DNA from: Deltaproteobacteria bacterium
GTDB lineage: Bacteria; Myxococcota; Myxococcia; SLRQ01
Assembly: GCA_007130885.1 (NCBI GenBank)
Contig: SLRQ01000058.1
Coordinates: 1 to 64,000, forward strand
Direction: 5' to 3'
Length of the DNA: 64,000 nt
Shown: piece after piece, positions 25,325 through 32,090 of the stretch
How positions within the stretch are numbered: the stretch's first letter is position 1
How the letters are laid out: each line of letters starts with the position of its first letter
Notes under the pieces: model-generated
Told to the model about the DNA's origin: nothing
What the model saw: only the letters and a program-made list of their open reading frames with translations
Database searches by the model: none
Made by a program: the position numbers and the translations under genes

Positions 25325-25360
25325 AAAAAACTGACTGAATGATCCCTTCAGCCTCAGTTT
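25325..25360 (-). terminator. Intrinsic terminator of the permease/ArsF/ArsG operon
   Basis: On the minus strand, AAACTGA (25360-25354) pairs with TCAGTTT (25334-25328) and an inner CTGAA/TTCAG extends the stem. It is followed by a run of six T (25330-25325). It lies 45 bases beyond the stop of the ArsG-like gene in the direction of transcription. Confidence 0.75.
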
Positions 25361-25404
25361 ACCAAGACAACCCTCCGGCAATGAGTAAGAGCCCTGCCGG
25401 AGCG

Positions 25405-26094
25405 CTACCCCAAGAACACGAACCGAACCGTGTAGTAGATTCCGACGAGGACGAAGACGACCCCGGTTATCCTGCGCCCCCACCACTCGAAGGCGGAGAG
25501 CTTGTCGATGGCGGTCCCCAGCGCTTTGCCGCCGAGCGCGATGATCACGGCCAGCACGAGAACGGGAATGCCGGTGGCCACGCCGTAGACCATGGGGAGG
25601 GCGAAGATCGAGCCGTGGTCGACCGCCAGGGGGACGAGGCTGCCGAAGAAGAGCGCGGCGGACACGGGGCAGAACGACAGCGCGAACAGAACGCCGAGAA
25701 ACATCGCTCCGAACGGCCCTCCGCCGGCGGCCCTCTTCTTGAGGCCCTCACTGCCCAAAGAGGTCGAAAAGCCCAGGCGTATGAGGTCGAGCAGCACCAT
25801 GCCCACCACGATGAGCAGGGGCCCCAGGATGAGGTTCATGTACTGGCCGAGAAAGTTCGCCACCGCCGGAATGGAGAGCAGCCCCAACACCACAATCGCC
25901 CCGACAGCCGCGTAGGCAAGGGCACGCCCCACCACGTAAGCCGTTCCCGAGACGAGCGCTCCCCTGCGTCCGCCTCCCACCCGGCCGCCTATGTACGAAA
26001 CGGCGGCCAGGTTGGTGGCCATAGGACAGGGGCTGATGGACGTGAGCAGCCCCAGCCAAAAAGCCGAGAGCCCGGCCAGAAGAAACGCCGTCAC
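25405..26094 (-). CDS. CcdA/ArsG-family membrane transporter
   Basis: 229 residues with six hydrophobic helices. The conserved Cys-Pro motifs of the CcdA fold occur twice: ISPCPMATNLAAVSYI near residue 22 and LSFCPVSAALFFGS in the second half. CcdA carries reducing power across the inner membrane. The ArsG branch, reported in an arsEFG operon, exports trivalent aromatic arsenicals. The upstream ArsF-like gene overlaps it by four bases (GTGA), so the two are translationally coupled, which favours ArsG. The start is the GTG at 26092-26094. Electron transfer rather than efflux remains possible. Confidence 0.8.
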   Translation of the reverse strand: MTAFLLAGLSAFWLGLLTSISPCPMATNLAAVSYIGGRVGGGRRGALVSGTAYVVGRALAYAAVGAIVVLGLLSIPAVANFLGQYMNLILGPLLIVVGMVLLDLIRLGFSTSLGSEGLKKRAAGGGPFGAMFLGVLFALSFCPVSAALFFGSLVPLAVDHGSIFALPMVYGVATGIPVLVLAVIIALGGKALGTAIDKLSAFEWWGRRITGVVFVLVGIYYTVRFVFLG

Positions 26095-26752
26095 GGCTCG
26101 CTCCCGAAGTCCTCTATCTCGCGCCGGATGTAATCGAAGTATGCGTTCCTATCGCGAAGAAGATCCCAGACCCGATCCAGATTCCTCCAGCGGATCTCCT
26201 CGCCGTCTTGCATCTCCGAGACGATCACGGATTGTGTATATATTTCGTAATGTTGCTGTAAATGACGGTTCTCCGGCGTCGCGACGTTCACTATGCGAAA
26301 CTCCATGCTGCCGTCGGCCAGCTCTTTCGCGAAGTGAGTCTCCACGGCCTCGGTCGCGTAAGCCTGCAGGGTGCGGCACGGACCGCATCGCGCACTTCCG
26401 TGCAAATAGGAGACGACGAGCTTGCTCTCATCCGCGGAAGCGGCCCTAGGTTGCTCGGCATCCGGCGCTCGAGTCGAGGTGGAAGCGACCTTGGGGGAGG
26501 ATGGCTCTTGCTCCGAGGCTTCGGTGTCTTCGCCGCCCGTCTCCTTCGCGATAAGCACCCCGACGCTGAGCGCGACGAAAGCCAAGAGCGCTATTGTGAC
26601 GATGCTCCTTGCCTTGGATGAAACGCCTTTGCTCGAGGGGGTTCCGCCATCCTCTTTCGGGGGCGACGAGTGCGGACCGTCATTAGAGCCGGCTGCCTTC
26701 GGCGTGGACCCGCCACGCGAGCGTCGACTCTTCTTCTTTTTTTTCGGCTCAT
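26091..26752 (-). CDS. ArsF-like membrane-anchored thioredoxin-fold protein (frame break near start)
   Basis: The conserved part (VVSYLHGSARCGPCRTLQAY with a CxxC, then EFRIVNVATPENRHLQQHYE) matches the family I recall as ArsF-type nitrophenyl-compound nitroreductase subunit. Before it, the frame encodes a membrane segment (SIVTIALLAFVALSVGVLI) preceded by a Lys/Arg/Ser/Pro-rich tail. That frame contains no ATG or GTG; its only usual start is a TTG at 26585, inside the membrane segment. An ATG at 26752 with AGAGGA upstream is two codons from a run of eight A (26744-26737). A -1 slip or one extra A there joins it to the ArsF frame. The call assumes this longer product. It is coupled to the ArsG-like gene downstream. 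Confidence 0.7.
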
Positions 26753-26803
26753 GCTCCGCGTCCTCTTTGTTGCCCTACCGCGATGTCGCCCAAGGACGGC
26801 TCT

Positions 26804-27037
26804 CTACTTCTGGAGCCAGGACTCGATCTCCTGCTCACGAGGAACCCGGCCGGACACCTTCATTACGCCGTCGACAGCCACCGCCGGTGTGCCCATCACT
26901 CCGGCTTCGACGATGGCTCTGAGGTCCGTGACCTTCTCCAACTCGGCGGAGGCATCCAGCCTGTCGATCACCTTTTGGACTACCTCGACGGTCTTGTTGC
27001 AGTTGACGCATCCCGGTCCGTAAACGGTGACTTTCAT
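26804..27037 (-). CDS. Mini-thioredoxin (redox-active disulfide protein 2 type)
   Basis: 77 residues starting MKVTVYGPGCVNCNKTVEVV, with AAGGAGAG 6 bases upstream fixing the start 23 codons inside the open frame. It has a glutaredoxin-like fold with CVNC (Cys10, Cys13), cis-Pro GTPAVAVDG, and a C-terminal helix. It has the usual length for the TIGR00412-like family. It is cytoplasmic and could relay thiols to or from the neighbouring permease or ArsF/ArsG-like proteins, possibly as the ArsE-like member. It lies 37 bases after the permease gene and upstream of the ArsF-like gene in one operon. Confidence 0.85.
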   Translation of the reverse strand: MKVTVYGPGCVNCNKTVEVVQKVIDRLDASAELEKVTDLRAIVEAGVMGTPAVAVDGVMKVSGRVPREQEIESWLQK

Positions 27038-27074
27038 CGTTCTCTCCTTTTGTCTTTCGGTTGGCGATAAAACT

Positions 27075-28253
27075 CTAGAAAAGCGCTCCGTACAGCATTC
27101 CCGCAATGGTGGAGTAGAGGACGACGAAGGCGATGTATACCGCCGTCTTCTTCGCCCCTATGAAGCTGGCTATTACGAGCATGTTGGGCAGGGAGAGCGC
27201 CGGGCCCGCGAGCAGAAGTGTAAGTGCGGGCCCTTTCCCCATTCCGGAGGCGATGAGCCCTTCGAGGATCGGCACCTCCGTGAGTGTGGCGAAGTACATC
27301 AGAGCGCCCGCGACCGCGGCGAAGAGGTTGGCCTGGACGGAGTTTCCTCCAACCATCCTCTCGACCCATGTATTCGGGATTAGCCCCGCATCGCTGGAGT
27401 TGGGACCGCCTAGCAGCAGACCGGCGAAGAAGACTCCCGCCAGCAGCAGGGGAAGTATTTGCTTGGCGTAGCCCCAGCTCGAGTCGACCCAGCCCCCCAT
27501 CTCGTCCCTTGCGAACCAGGACGGGAGCGCCACCGCGATGACGGCGCCGAAAAGGCCGGCCAGTACCCAGCGCCCGGAGTGTATGGCGGCCCAAACGCCG
27601 GCGGCTTCCTCGCCGGGGTTGCTCCAGTTGGCGAAGACCAAAACGCCTATCATTGCGGCGAGGAGCACGGCGTCCTGCCAAAGCGGTCGGCCGCCCCCCG
27701 GCCCTTCAGGAACCGCGAGACCGGCGGCCGCTTCTCGCTCCTGCTCCTCCTTGCGGAAGACCAGGTGCATCGAGAGGCCGATCAGCACCGCGAACACGAT
27801 GGCCGCTATAGCGCGCGCTATGCCGAGCTCCAGGCCCAGGACACGCGCCGTTAGAATGACGGCGAGGATGTTGATGGCGGGACCGGCGTAGAGGAACGCG
27901 AAGGCCGGCCCCAGCCCGGCCCCTCTTCTATGTATGCTGCCGAAGAGCGGAAGCACGGTGCAGGAGCAAACGGCGAGCACGATGCCGGATACGGCCGCCA
28001 CCGGATATGCCACGATCTTGCGCGCGGAGGGGCCCAGGTAGCGCATGACCGCTTCCTGGTTCATGAAGACGGTGATTGCGCCCGCGATGAAGAACGCCGG
28101 GATGAGGCACAGGATGACGTGCTCTCGAGCGTACCAGCGGACCAGGCGGAAAGCCTCCTGCAGCGAGCCTATGACCCGTGGATCCTCGGCGGGAAAGAAC
28201 CAGGCGCCGGCGAAGACGGCAACAACGATTGCTAGCTTGGTTCTTTCAGTCAT
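27075..28253 (-). CDS. Permease with CSC motif (DUF318/ArsP-like)
   Basis: 392 residues with about ten membrane helices. Motifs: AVCSCTVLPLFGSIHRRGAG followed by PAFAFLYAGPAINILAV, and a second related half with SLPNMLVIASFIGAKKTAVY. These define the DUF318 permease family, which includes ArsP (trivalent organoarsenical efflux) and the SaoE-type efflux permeases, from memory. The Cys pair in VCSC probably binds the exported thiophilic ligand. There is no Shine-Dalgarno, and the predicted transcription start is only a few bases from the ATG, so the mRNA may be near-leaderless. It heads the operon with the mini-thioredoxin, ArsF-like and ArsG-like genes. Confidence 0.85.
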   Translation of the reverse strand: MTERTKLAIVVAVFAGAWFFPAEDPRVIGSLQEAFRLVRWYAREHVILCLIPAFFIAGAITVFMNQEAVMRYLGPSARKIVAYPVAAVSGIVLAVCSCTVLPLFGSIHRRGAGLGPAFAFLYAGPAINILAVILTARVLGLELGIARAIAAIVFAVLIGLSMHLVFRKEEQEREAAAGLAVPEGPGGGRPLWQDAVLLAAMIGVLVFANWSNPGEEAAGVWAAIHSGRWVLAGLFGAVIAVALPSWFARDEMGGWVDSSWGYAKQILPLLLAGVFFAGLLLGGPNSSDAGLIPNTWVERMVGGNSVQANLFAAVAGALMYFATLTEVPILEGLIASGMGKGPALTLLLAGPALSLPNMLVIASFIGAKKTAVYIAFVVLYSTIAGMLYGALF

Positions 28254-28266
28254 GATTGCTGGGGGC

Positions 28267-28294
28267 GTTGTGGCAATTTGGCCAAGCTCGACAA
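28267..28294 (-). promoter_or_regulatory. Promoter with TTGGCCAA operator before the permease operon
   Basis: On the minus strand: TTGTCG (28294-28289), TTGGCCAA (28285-28278) and CACAAC (28272-28267). The -10 is poor, and the palindrome is one base further from the -35 than at the other three sites. It otherwise follows the same design. Confidence 0.65.
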
Positions 28295-28366
28295 GTGATG
28301 GCGCAAGAACATTATTGCTCGAGTTAGAGCCGGAGCCGGGACTCAGTCGGATAGAGTCCGCTCGCT

Positions 28367-28690
28367 CTACTTCTCCCGGTTTATGACCTCGCTGGCGCAG
28401 TTGAAGAAGCTGGCCACGCAGGGGGTGAGTAGGCGGTAGTAGACGGTGCTGCCCTCACGGCGATCCTCGACTATTCCGTGGCTTCGCAGGACCGCCAGGT
28501 GCTTGGAGACCGTTGATGCGTCGAGACCCACAAGCTTGGTCAGTGCACCGGCGCTGCACTCGCCCTCCATGAGCTTATCCACGATCATGAGCCGCGCCTC
28601 GTTGGCCAGGGCCTTGAGCACTCGCGCCTGCTGGCGGAAATCCAGCCTATTGCGGGGAGCAGATTCCGTCTTTGTCATCGGTTGTCGCAT
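28367..28690 (-). CDS. ArsR-family repressor with C-terminal Cys pair
   Basis: 107 residues with GGAG 7 bases before the ATG. A winged helix-turn-helix (VGLDASTVSKHLAVLRSHGI, then VYYRLLTPC) places it in the ArsR/SmtB family. It lacks the CVC of classic arsenite sensors. Cys are instead at 45, 91 and 98, the last two in PCVASFFNC, a probable thiol or metalloid sensing site. Its own promoter and three others nearby carry TTGGCCAA, so I propose it binds that palindrome and represses itself and the redox/efflux units. It could be co-transcribed with the permease operon 114 bases downstream. Confidence 0.85.
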   Translation of the reverse strand: MRQPMTKTESAPRNRLDFRQQARVLKALANEARLMIVDKLMEGECSAGALTKLVGLDASTVSKHLAVLRSHGIVEDRREGSTVYYRLLTPCVASFFNCASEVINREK

Positions 28691-28722
28691 GGGCAGTCTC
28701 CAGAATCGCTGGCCTGCTTGTC

Positions 28723-28750
28723 AGTATGTTCAGATTGGCCAAAAGGTCAA
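28723..28750 (-). promoter_or_regulatory. Autoregulatory promoter of the ArsR-like gene with TTGGCCAA
   Basis: On the minus strand: TTGACC (28750-28745), two bases, TTGGCCAA (28742-28735), and CATACT (28728-28723), with a 16-base spacer. The transcript leader would be about 26 bases. Confidence 0.7.
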
Positions 28751-28773
28751 GAGCGAATATGCCTTCAAGGGGG

Positions 28774-28801
28774 TTGACGGCTTGGCCAAATGCGACATAA
28801 T
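28774..28801 (+). promoter_or_regulatory. Promoter with TTGGCCAA operator before the lipoprotein operon
   Basis: TTGACG (28774-28779), two bases, TTGGCCAA (28782-28789), and CATAAT (28796-28801), with a 16-base spacer. It is divergent from the arsR promoter just upstream, so one repressor could cover both. TGCGACATAATG matches the VKOR promoter at 11 of 12 bases. Confidence 0.75.
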
Positions 28802-28902
28802 GGGTTCCGAGCTGCCTTGAAGCTGGTCGAAACTACGTACATAGTCGGCCGAGAAAGCGGGCCGAGCGGGCGCTGGTCGCCTGAAGAACTGGAGGTATCT
28901 AA

Positions 28903-29769
28903 ATGAACCATCGATGGGTTCTCATTCTAGCGGGAGCGGCCGTCGCCTTGTTTCTCTCCTCGGCCTGGATGGTGGGATGTGTCGAGGCACGCTGCATGGA
29001 CGACACCGACTGCCCGGAAGGCGAGATATGCGGCCCGGATGGGGTCTGCATCCTCGAGTGCATCGAGGACGAGGATTGCGCCTCGGGTTTTGTCTGCGTC
29101 AACAACCGCTGCGAGGCTTCCGAGGGTCCACCGATCGAGTGCCCGGAGGACATGGTCGCGGTGGCCAACGCCTTCTGCATCGATCGTTATCAGGCGTCTC
29201 GTCCCGATGCCACGGAGAGCAGGGAGGGAACAGATGACTCGGAGGCTTTTTCCGTCGACGGTGTGATCCCGTGGGAGGTGGAGTCCAACGAGGCGGCCGA
29301 GGCGGCCTGCGAGGCGGCGGGTAAGCGGCTGTGCTCGCCACAGGAGTGGCGCATCGCGTGTCGCGGTCCGGACGATACCACCTACTCCTACGGAGACGAA
29401 TACGACCCCACGGCTTGCAATGGTATCGACGCTTTCTGCAACTGCGACCATCCCGATTGCGCTGATCTTGACGTCTGCCCGTACGCGCGTTGCTTCAATC
29501 AAGCCTCCCCCACGGAGGACGGTGGTCCCTGCGGGGCGGCGTTTCGAGTGGTCCCGACCGGATCCTTCGAGAGTTGCACCAACGGCTGGGGTGTTTTCGA
29601 TATCAACGGAAACTTGTGGGAGCATGTCTCGGGCGGCGACGACACGACGGTACGAGGAGGCGCCTTCAACTGTGCCGATTCGCCGTCTCTTCATAGATGC
29701 GACTACGTGCCCGGCAATTGGGCGCCTACCGCCCGCGGGTTCCGCTGCTGCCTGTCTGTCGACGAGTAG
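28903..29769 (+). CDS. FGE/SUMF1-like lipoprotein with Cys-rich linker
   Basis: 288 residues, signal MNHRWVLILAGAAVALFLSS with lipobox MVGC, and GGAGG 8 bases before the ATG. Two Cys-rich modules are followed by a compact FGE/SUMF1-type domain: NAFCIDRYQASRPDATESRE, GKRLCSPQEWRIACRG, GVFDINGNLWEHVSGG, RGGAFNC, GFRCCLSV. Enzymes of this fold convert Cys to formylglycine or, as in EgtB, form sulfoxides. Lipoprotein versions are widespread and uncharacterised. It is the first gene after the TTGGCCAA promoter, so it is probably co-regulated with the efflux genes. Confidence 0.85.
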   Translation: MNHRWVLILAGAAVALFLSSAWMVGCVEARCMDDTDCPEGEICGPDGVCILECIEDEDCASGFVCVNNRCEASEGPPIECPEDMVAVANAFCIDRYQASRPDATESREGTDDSEAFSVDGVIPWEVESNEAAEAACEAAGKRLCSPQEWRIACRGPDDTTYSYGDEYDPTACNGIDAFCNCDHPDCADLDVCPYARCFNQASPTEDGGPCGAAFRVVPTGSFESCTNGWGVFDINGNLWEHVSGGDDTTVRGGAFNCADSPSLHRCDYVPGNWAPTARGFRCCLSVDE

Positions 29770-29797
29770 TGGGACGGGGGACGGAGGTTTAATTCAA

Positions 29798-29905
29798 ATG
29801 CTTCGCGACGTTGGGAGAAAAGCGGCGGCATGGCTTCCAGCCCTGACCCTGGCATGCGTAGCGCTCCGGTGTTGCAAGGCTAAAGAGGTTGCGAGCGAGG
29901 AATGA
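29798..29905 (+). CDS. 35-residue Cys-containing lipopeptide candidate
   Basis: The frame reads MLRDVGRKAAAWLPALTLAC, then VALRCCKAKEVASEE. GGAGG lies 10 bases before the ATG. It has a basic N-terminus, a short hydrophobic core and a lipobox-like LTLAC, so it may be a tiny lipoprotein. It lies between the FGE-like lipoprotein and the DsbA-like gene in the same direction. No homologue is recalled. The alternative is an untranslated spacer with a chance ribosome site. Confidence 0.4.
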   Translation: MLRDVGRKAAAWLPALTLACVALRCCKAKEVASEE

Positions 29906-29995
29906 GGTGGTCTGAATGATCCGCCGGGGGTTCTCGTCGGATACTGATGTGATGAGGCGGCTTGATGCGCCGCATACGGAAGGAGGTTCGAAATT

Positions 29996-30832
29996 ATGAG
30001 GTTGGTAACGCTGGTCGCCCTGTTGTCGCTCGGTGCTTCACAGGCCATGGCCTTGCCGGAGACCTGCAAGGAACTCTCCGGCGAGAAGTCGGAGCTGGCG
30101 TCGAAGCTGCTAGCCGAGGTTCGTCCCTACGACTGCTGTGACGACACCATCGCCGGCTGCATCGAAGCGGAGGTGGAGTGCTCCCTGGTTCCGCGGCTGG
30201 CCGCGGACGTGTGTCGTCAAGTAGCCGCCGGAAAAGATGGGGAAGAGATCCGTCAGGCCATGCGCCGCAGGGCCCAGAGCATGATGCCGACCTTGAGCCC
30301 CGCCGAGATCGATGCCGACGAGGCGACGCGCGCCGGCGATGAAGACGCACCCGTAACACTGGTGATGTATGCCTGTACAACCTGTCCTTTCTGCTATGCC
30401 ATCGCGAGCGATCTGTACGAGCTGATAAGCGAAGGGAATCTCTCGGGCAAGGTGAAGCTCTATTACCGGTCCTATCCTCTCCGAGCGCACGAGAACTCCG
30501 TTGAAGGAGGCCTCGCCTTGGGGGCCGCGGCCAGGCTGGGTGAGTTCTGGCCGTTGGCGCGGGTGGTTTACGAGAGAATCGACGAGTTTTCGACCGACGA
30601 GGTCGGCGAGTGGGCCGAGTCGGTGGGGCTGGACCGTGAGGAGTTCGAGAGCGTAATGAAGGATTCCGCCACGCGTCAGGCGCTGGCGGAGTCGCGACGG
30701 GAAGGAATGCGGAACGGGGTCGACTCCACTCCGACGTTCTTCATCAACGGCCGCCGGTACACATACGAGACTACAGTTGAGGTCCTCGAGGATGTGCTTC
30801 TGGAGGAGCATGAGCGCGTGACGGCGGAGTAA
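29996..30832 (+). CDS. CcmH-like/DsbA-like fusion, secreted
   Basis: 278 residues, signal peptide MRLVTLVALLSLGASQAMA, and AAGGAGG upstream of the ATG. Residues 20-95 form a Cys-rich helical unit: PYDCCDDTIAGC, then VECSLVPRLAADVCRQVAAG, then EEIRQAMRRRAQSM. Its layout resembles the CcmH/CycL helical domain of cytochrome c maturation, though the Cys pattern differs. Residues about 115-270 are DsbA-like, with CTTCPFC (CPFC at 130-133) and cis-Pro DSTPTFFING. Likely a periplasmic thiol oxidoreductase. It lies in the TTGGCCAA lipoprotein operon with FGE-like and rhodanese lipoproteins and may share substrates with the VKOR-DsbA protein. Confidence 0.8.
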   Translation: MRLVTLVALLSLGASQAMALPETCKELSGEKSELASKLLAEVRPYDCCDDTIAGCIEAEVECSLVPRLAADVCRQVAAGKDGEEIRQAMRRRAQSMMPTLSPAEIDADEATRAGDEDAPVTLVMYACTTCPFCYAIASDLYELISEGNLSGKVKLYYRSYPLRAHENSVEGGLALGAAARLGEFWPLARVVYERIDEFSTDEVGEWAESVGLDREEFESVMKDSATRQALAESRREGMRNGVDSTPTFFINGRRYTYETTVEVLEDVLLEEHERVTAE

Positions 30833-31001
30833 AATGGCGGCTAGAAGCTGTCTTGTCGGCATCGTGGGTCTTCTCTTCTCGCTTTTGTTTACGCTTTTCT
30901 TTCCGCATTCGGCTTACGCGCTGATTCGAAGAGACAGTGAAGGAGAGGGACTTTCCGAGCAGTTCGGGGAGGAGGAAGACGAGATCTATCGGGAGGTGAC
31001 A

Positions 31002-31991
31002 ATGAGAATTCGCAAGACAATGTGTACCCCGGCCGGTGTTATCCTCGTTGTCCCAATTGTCTGCATGGTGTTCATCACTGCCTGCGGCAACGGCGAGGAT
31101 CCCTGGCAAGAAGGTAACGGCGAGATCAAGGAAGATTGGGTTTTGATCGAGCCCGGCACCTTCATGATGGGAAGTCCGGAGGATGAGCCCAACAGGACTC
31201 CGGATGAGCGACTGCACGAGGTGACCTTGACGCGTGCTTTCTTTATCGGGACGACGCCTGTTACGCAGGAGCAATGGCAGAAGCTCGTTGGCAACAACCC
31301 CTCGGGCTTTCACCCCGACAATACCGCGTGGGAGGGCCGGGGGAGTGAAGTGTGCCTCGACTGCCCGGTGGAAAGAGTGAGCTGGTGGGATGCCGTTGCG
31401 TATGCCAATCTCTTGTCCGTGGAAGAGGGGCTCGACGAGTGCTACACGCTCATAGACTGTTCCGGAGAGCCGGGGCAGGGACTTGGCTGCTCCGGGATCG
31501 AGGTGAACGCCGACGACGGCAACCCCTACCTTTGCGAAGGATACCGCCTTCCGACGGAGGCCGAGTCGGAGTATGCGCAGCGAGCCGGTACCACCACCGC
31601 CTATCACACCGGCCCCGAGGAGGGAGAAACCCAGGAAGACGCAATGGACCGTGCCGGATGGCATCGCGGCAACTCCGCGGACGGCCCGGCTCCGGGATCG
31701 GACTGGAGAACCCAGCCGGTGGGCTTACTGGAACCGAATGACTGGGGTGTTTACGATATGCACGGAAACGTGGTGGAGATGGTTTGGGATTACTACGGGC
31801 AGTTTCCGGAAGGTCAAGTTGTCGATCCTCTGGGGCCCGAGGTGGGTGAGCACCGCGTACGGCGGGGAGGCTCCTGGCTCAGTCTTGCACATGACTGCCG
31901 GGCGGCTAGACGGCGCGGGGGTCGAGGGCCGGCCTTCACGATCGATCGGATGGGGTTTCGTCTTGCCAGAACAAAGATTGAGGTGGATTAG
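31002..31991 (+). CDS. FGE/SUMF1-domain lipoprotein
   Basis: 329 residues starting MRIRKTMCTPAGVILVVPIV, lipobox FITAC, and GGGAGG 6 bases upstream. The domain is a typical FGE: VLIEPGTFMMGSPEDEPNR, TPVTQEQWQKLVGNNPSGFH, CPVERVSWWDAVAYANLLS, YRLPTEAESEYAQRAGT, NDWGVYDMHGNVVEMVWDYY, RVRRGGSWLS, GFRLARTKIE. The frame is open upstream to an ATG at 30834 that would add a second signal-like segment (GIVGLLFSLLFTLFFPHSAYA). I chose the inner start because of its ribosome site and lipobox. It is co-directional with the DsbA-like gene upstream. The physiological role of such lipoproteins is unknown. Confidence 0.85.
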   Translation: MRIRKTMCTPAGVILVVPIVCMVFITACGNGEDPWQEGNGEIKEDWVLIEPGTFMMGSPEDEPNRTPDERLHEVTLTRAFFIGTTPVTQEQWQKLVGNNPSGFHPDNTAWEGRGSEVCLDCPVERVSWWDAVAYANLLSVEEGLDECYTLIDCSGEPGQGLGCSGIEVNADDGNPYLCEGYRLPTEAESEYAQRAGTTTAYHTGPEEGETQEDAMDRAGWHRGNSADGPAPGSDWRTQPVGLLEPNDWGVYDMHGNVVEMVWDYYGQFPEGQVVDPLGPEVGEHRVRRGGSWLSLAHDCRAARRRGGRGPAFTIDRMGFRLARTKIEVD

Positions 31992-32090
31992 CCGGGAGTC
32001 GACCGGGGTTCTGCCCATGAAGTCCCGGCCTGACGACACCGGGCGCACTTGCGTTATGATTCGATGGCGAAGTAACCACTGGAGTTTGAA

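Noticed and set aside
27035..27037. Possible selenocysteine version of the mini-thioredoxin (SaoT-like)
   Set aside because: The active site reads CVNC with Cys codons and no in-frame TGA, so it is not a selenoprotein.
26804..27106. Longer mini-thioredoxin start at 27106
   Set aside because: The inner ATG at 27037 has AAGGAGAG, and the longer start would overlap the permease coding region without a ribosome site.
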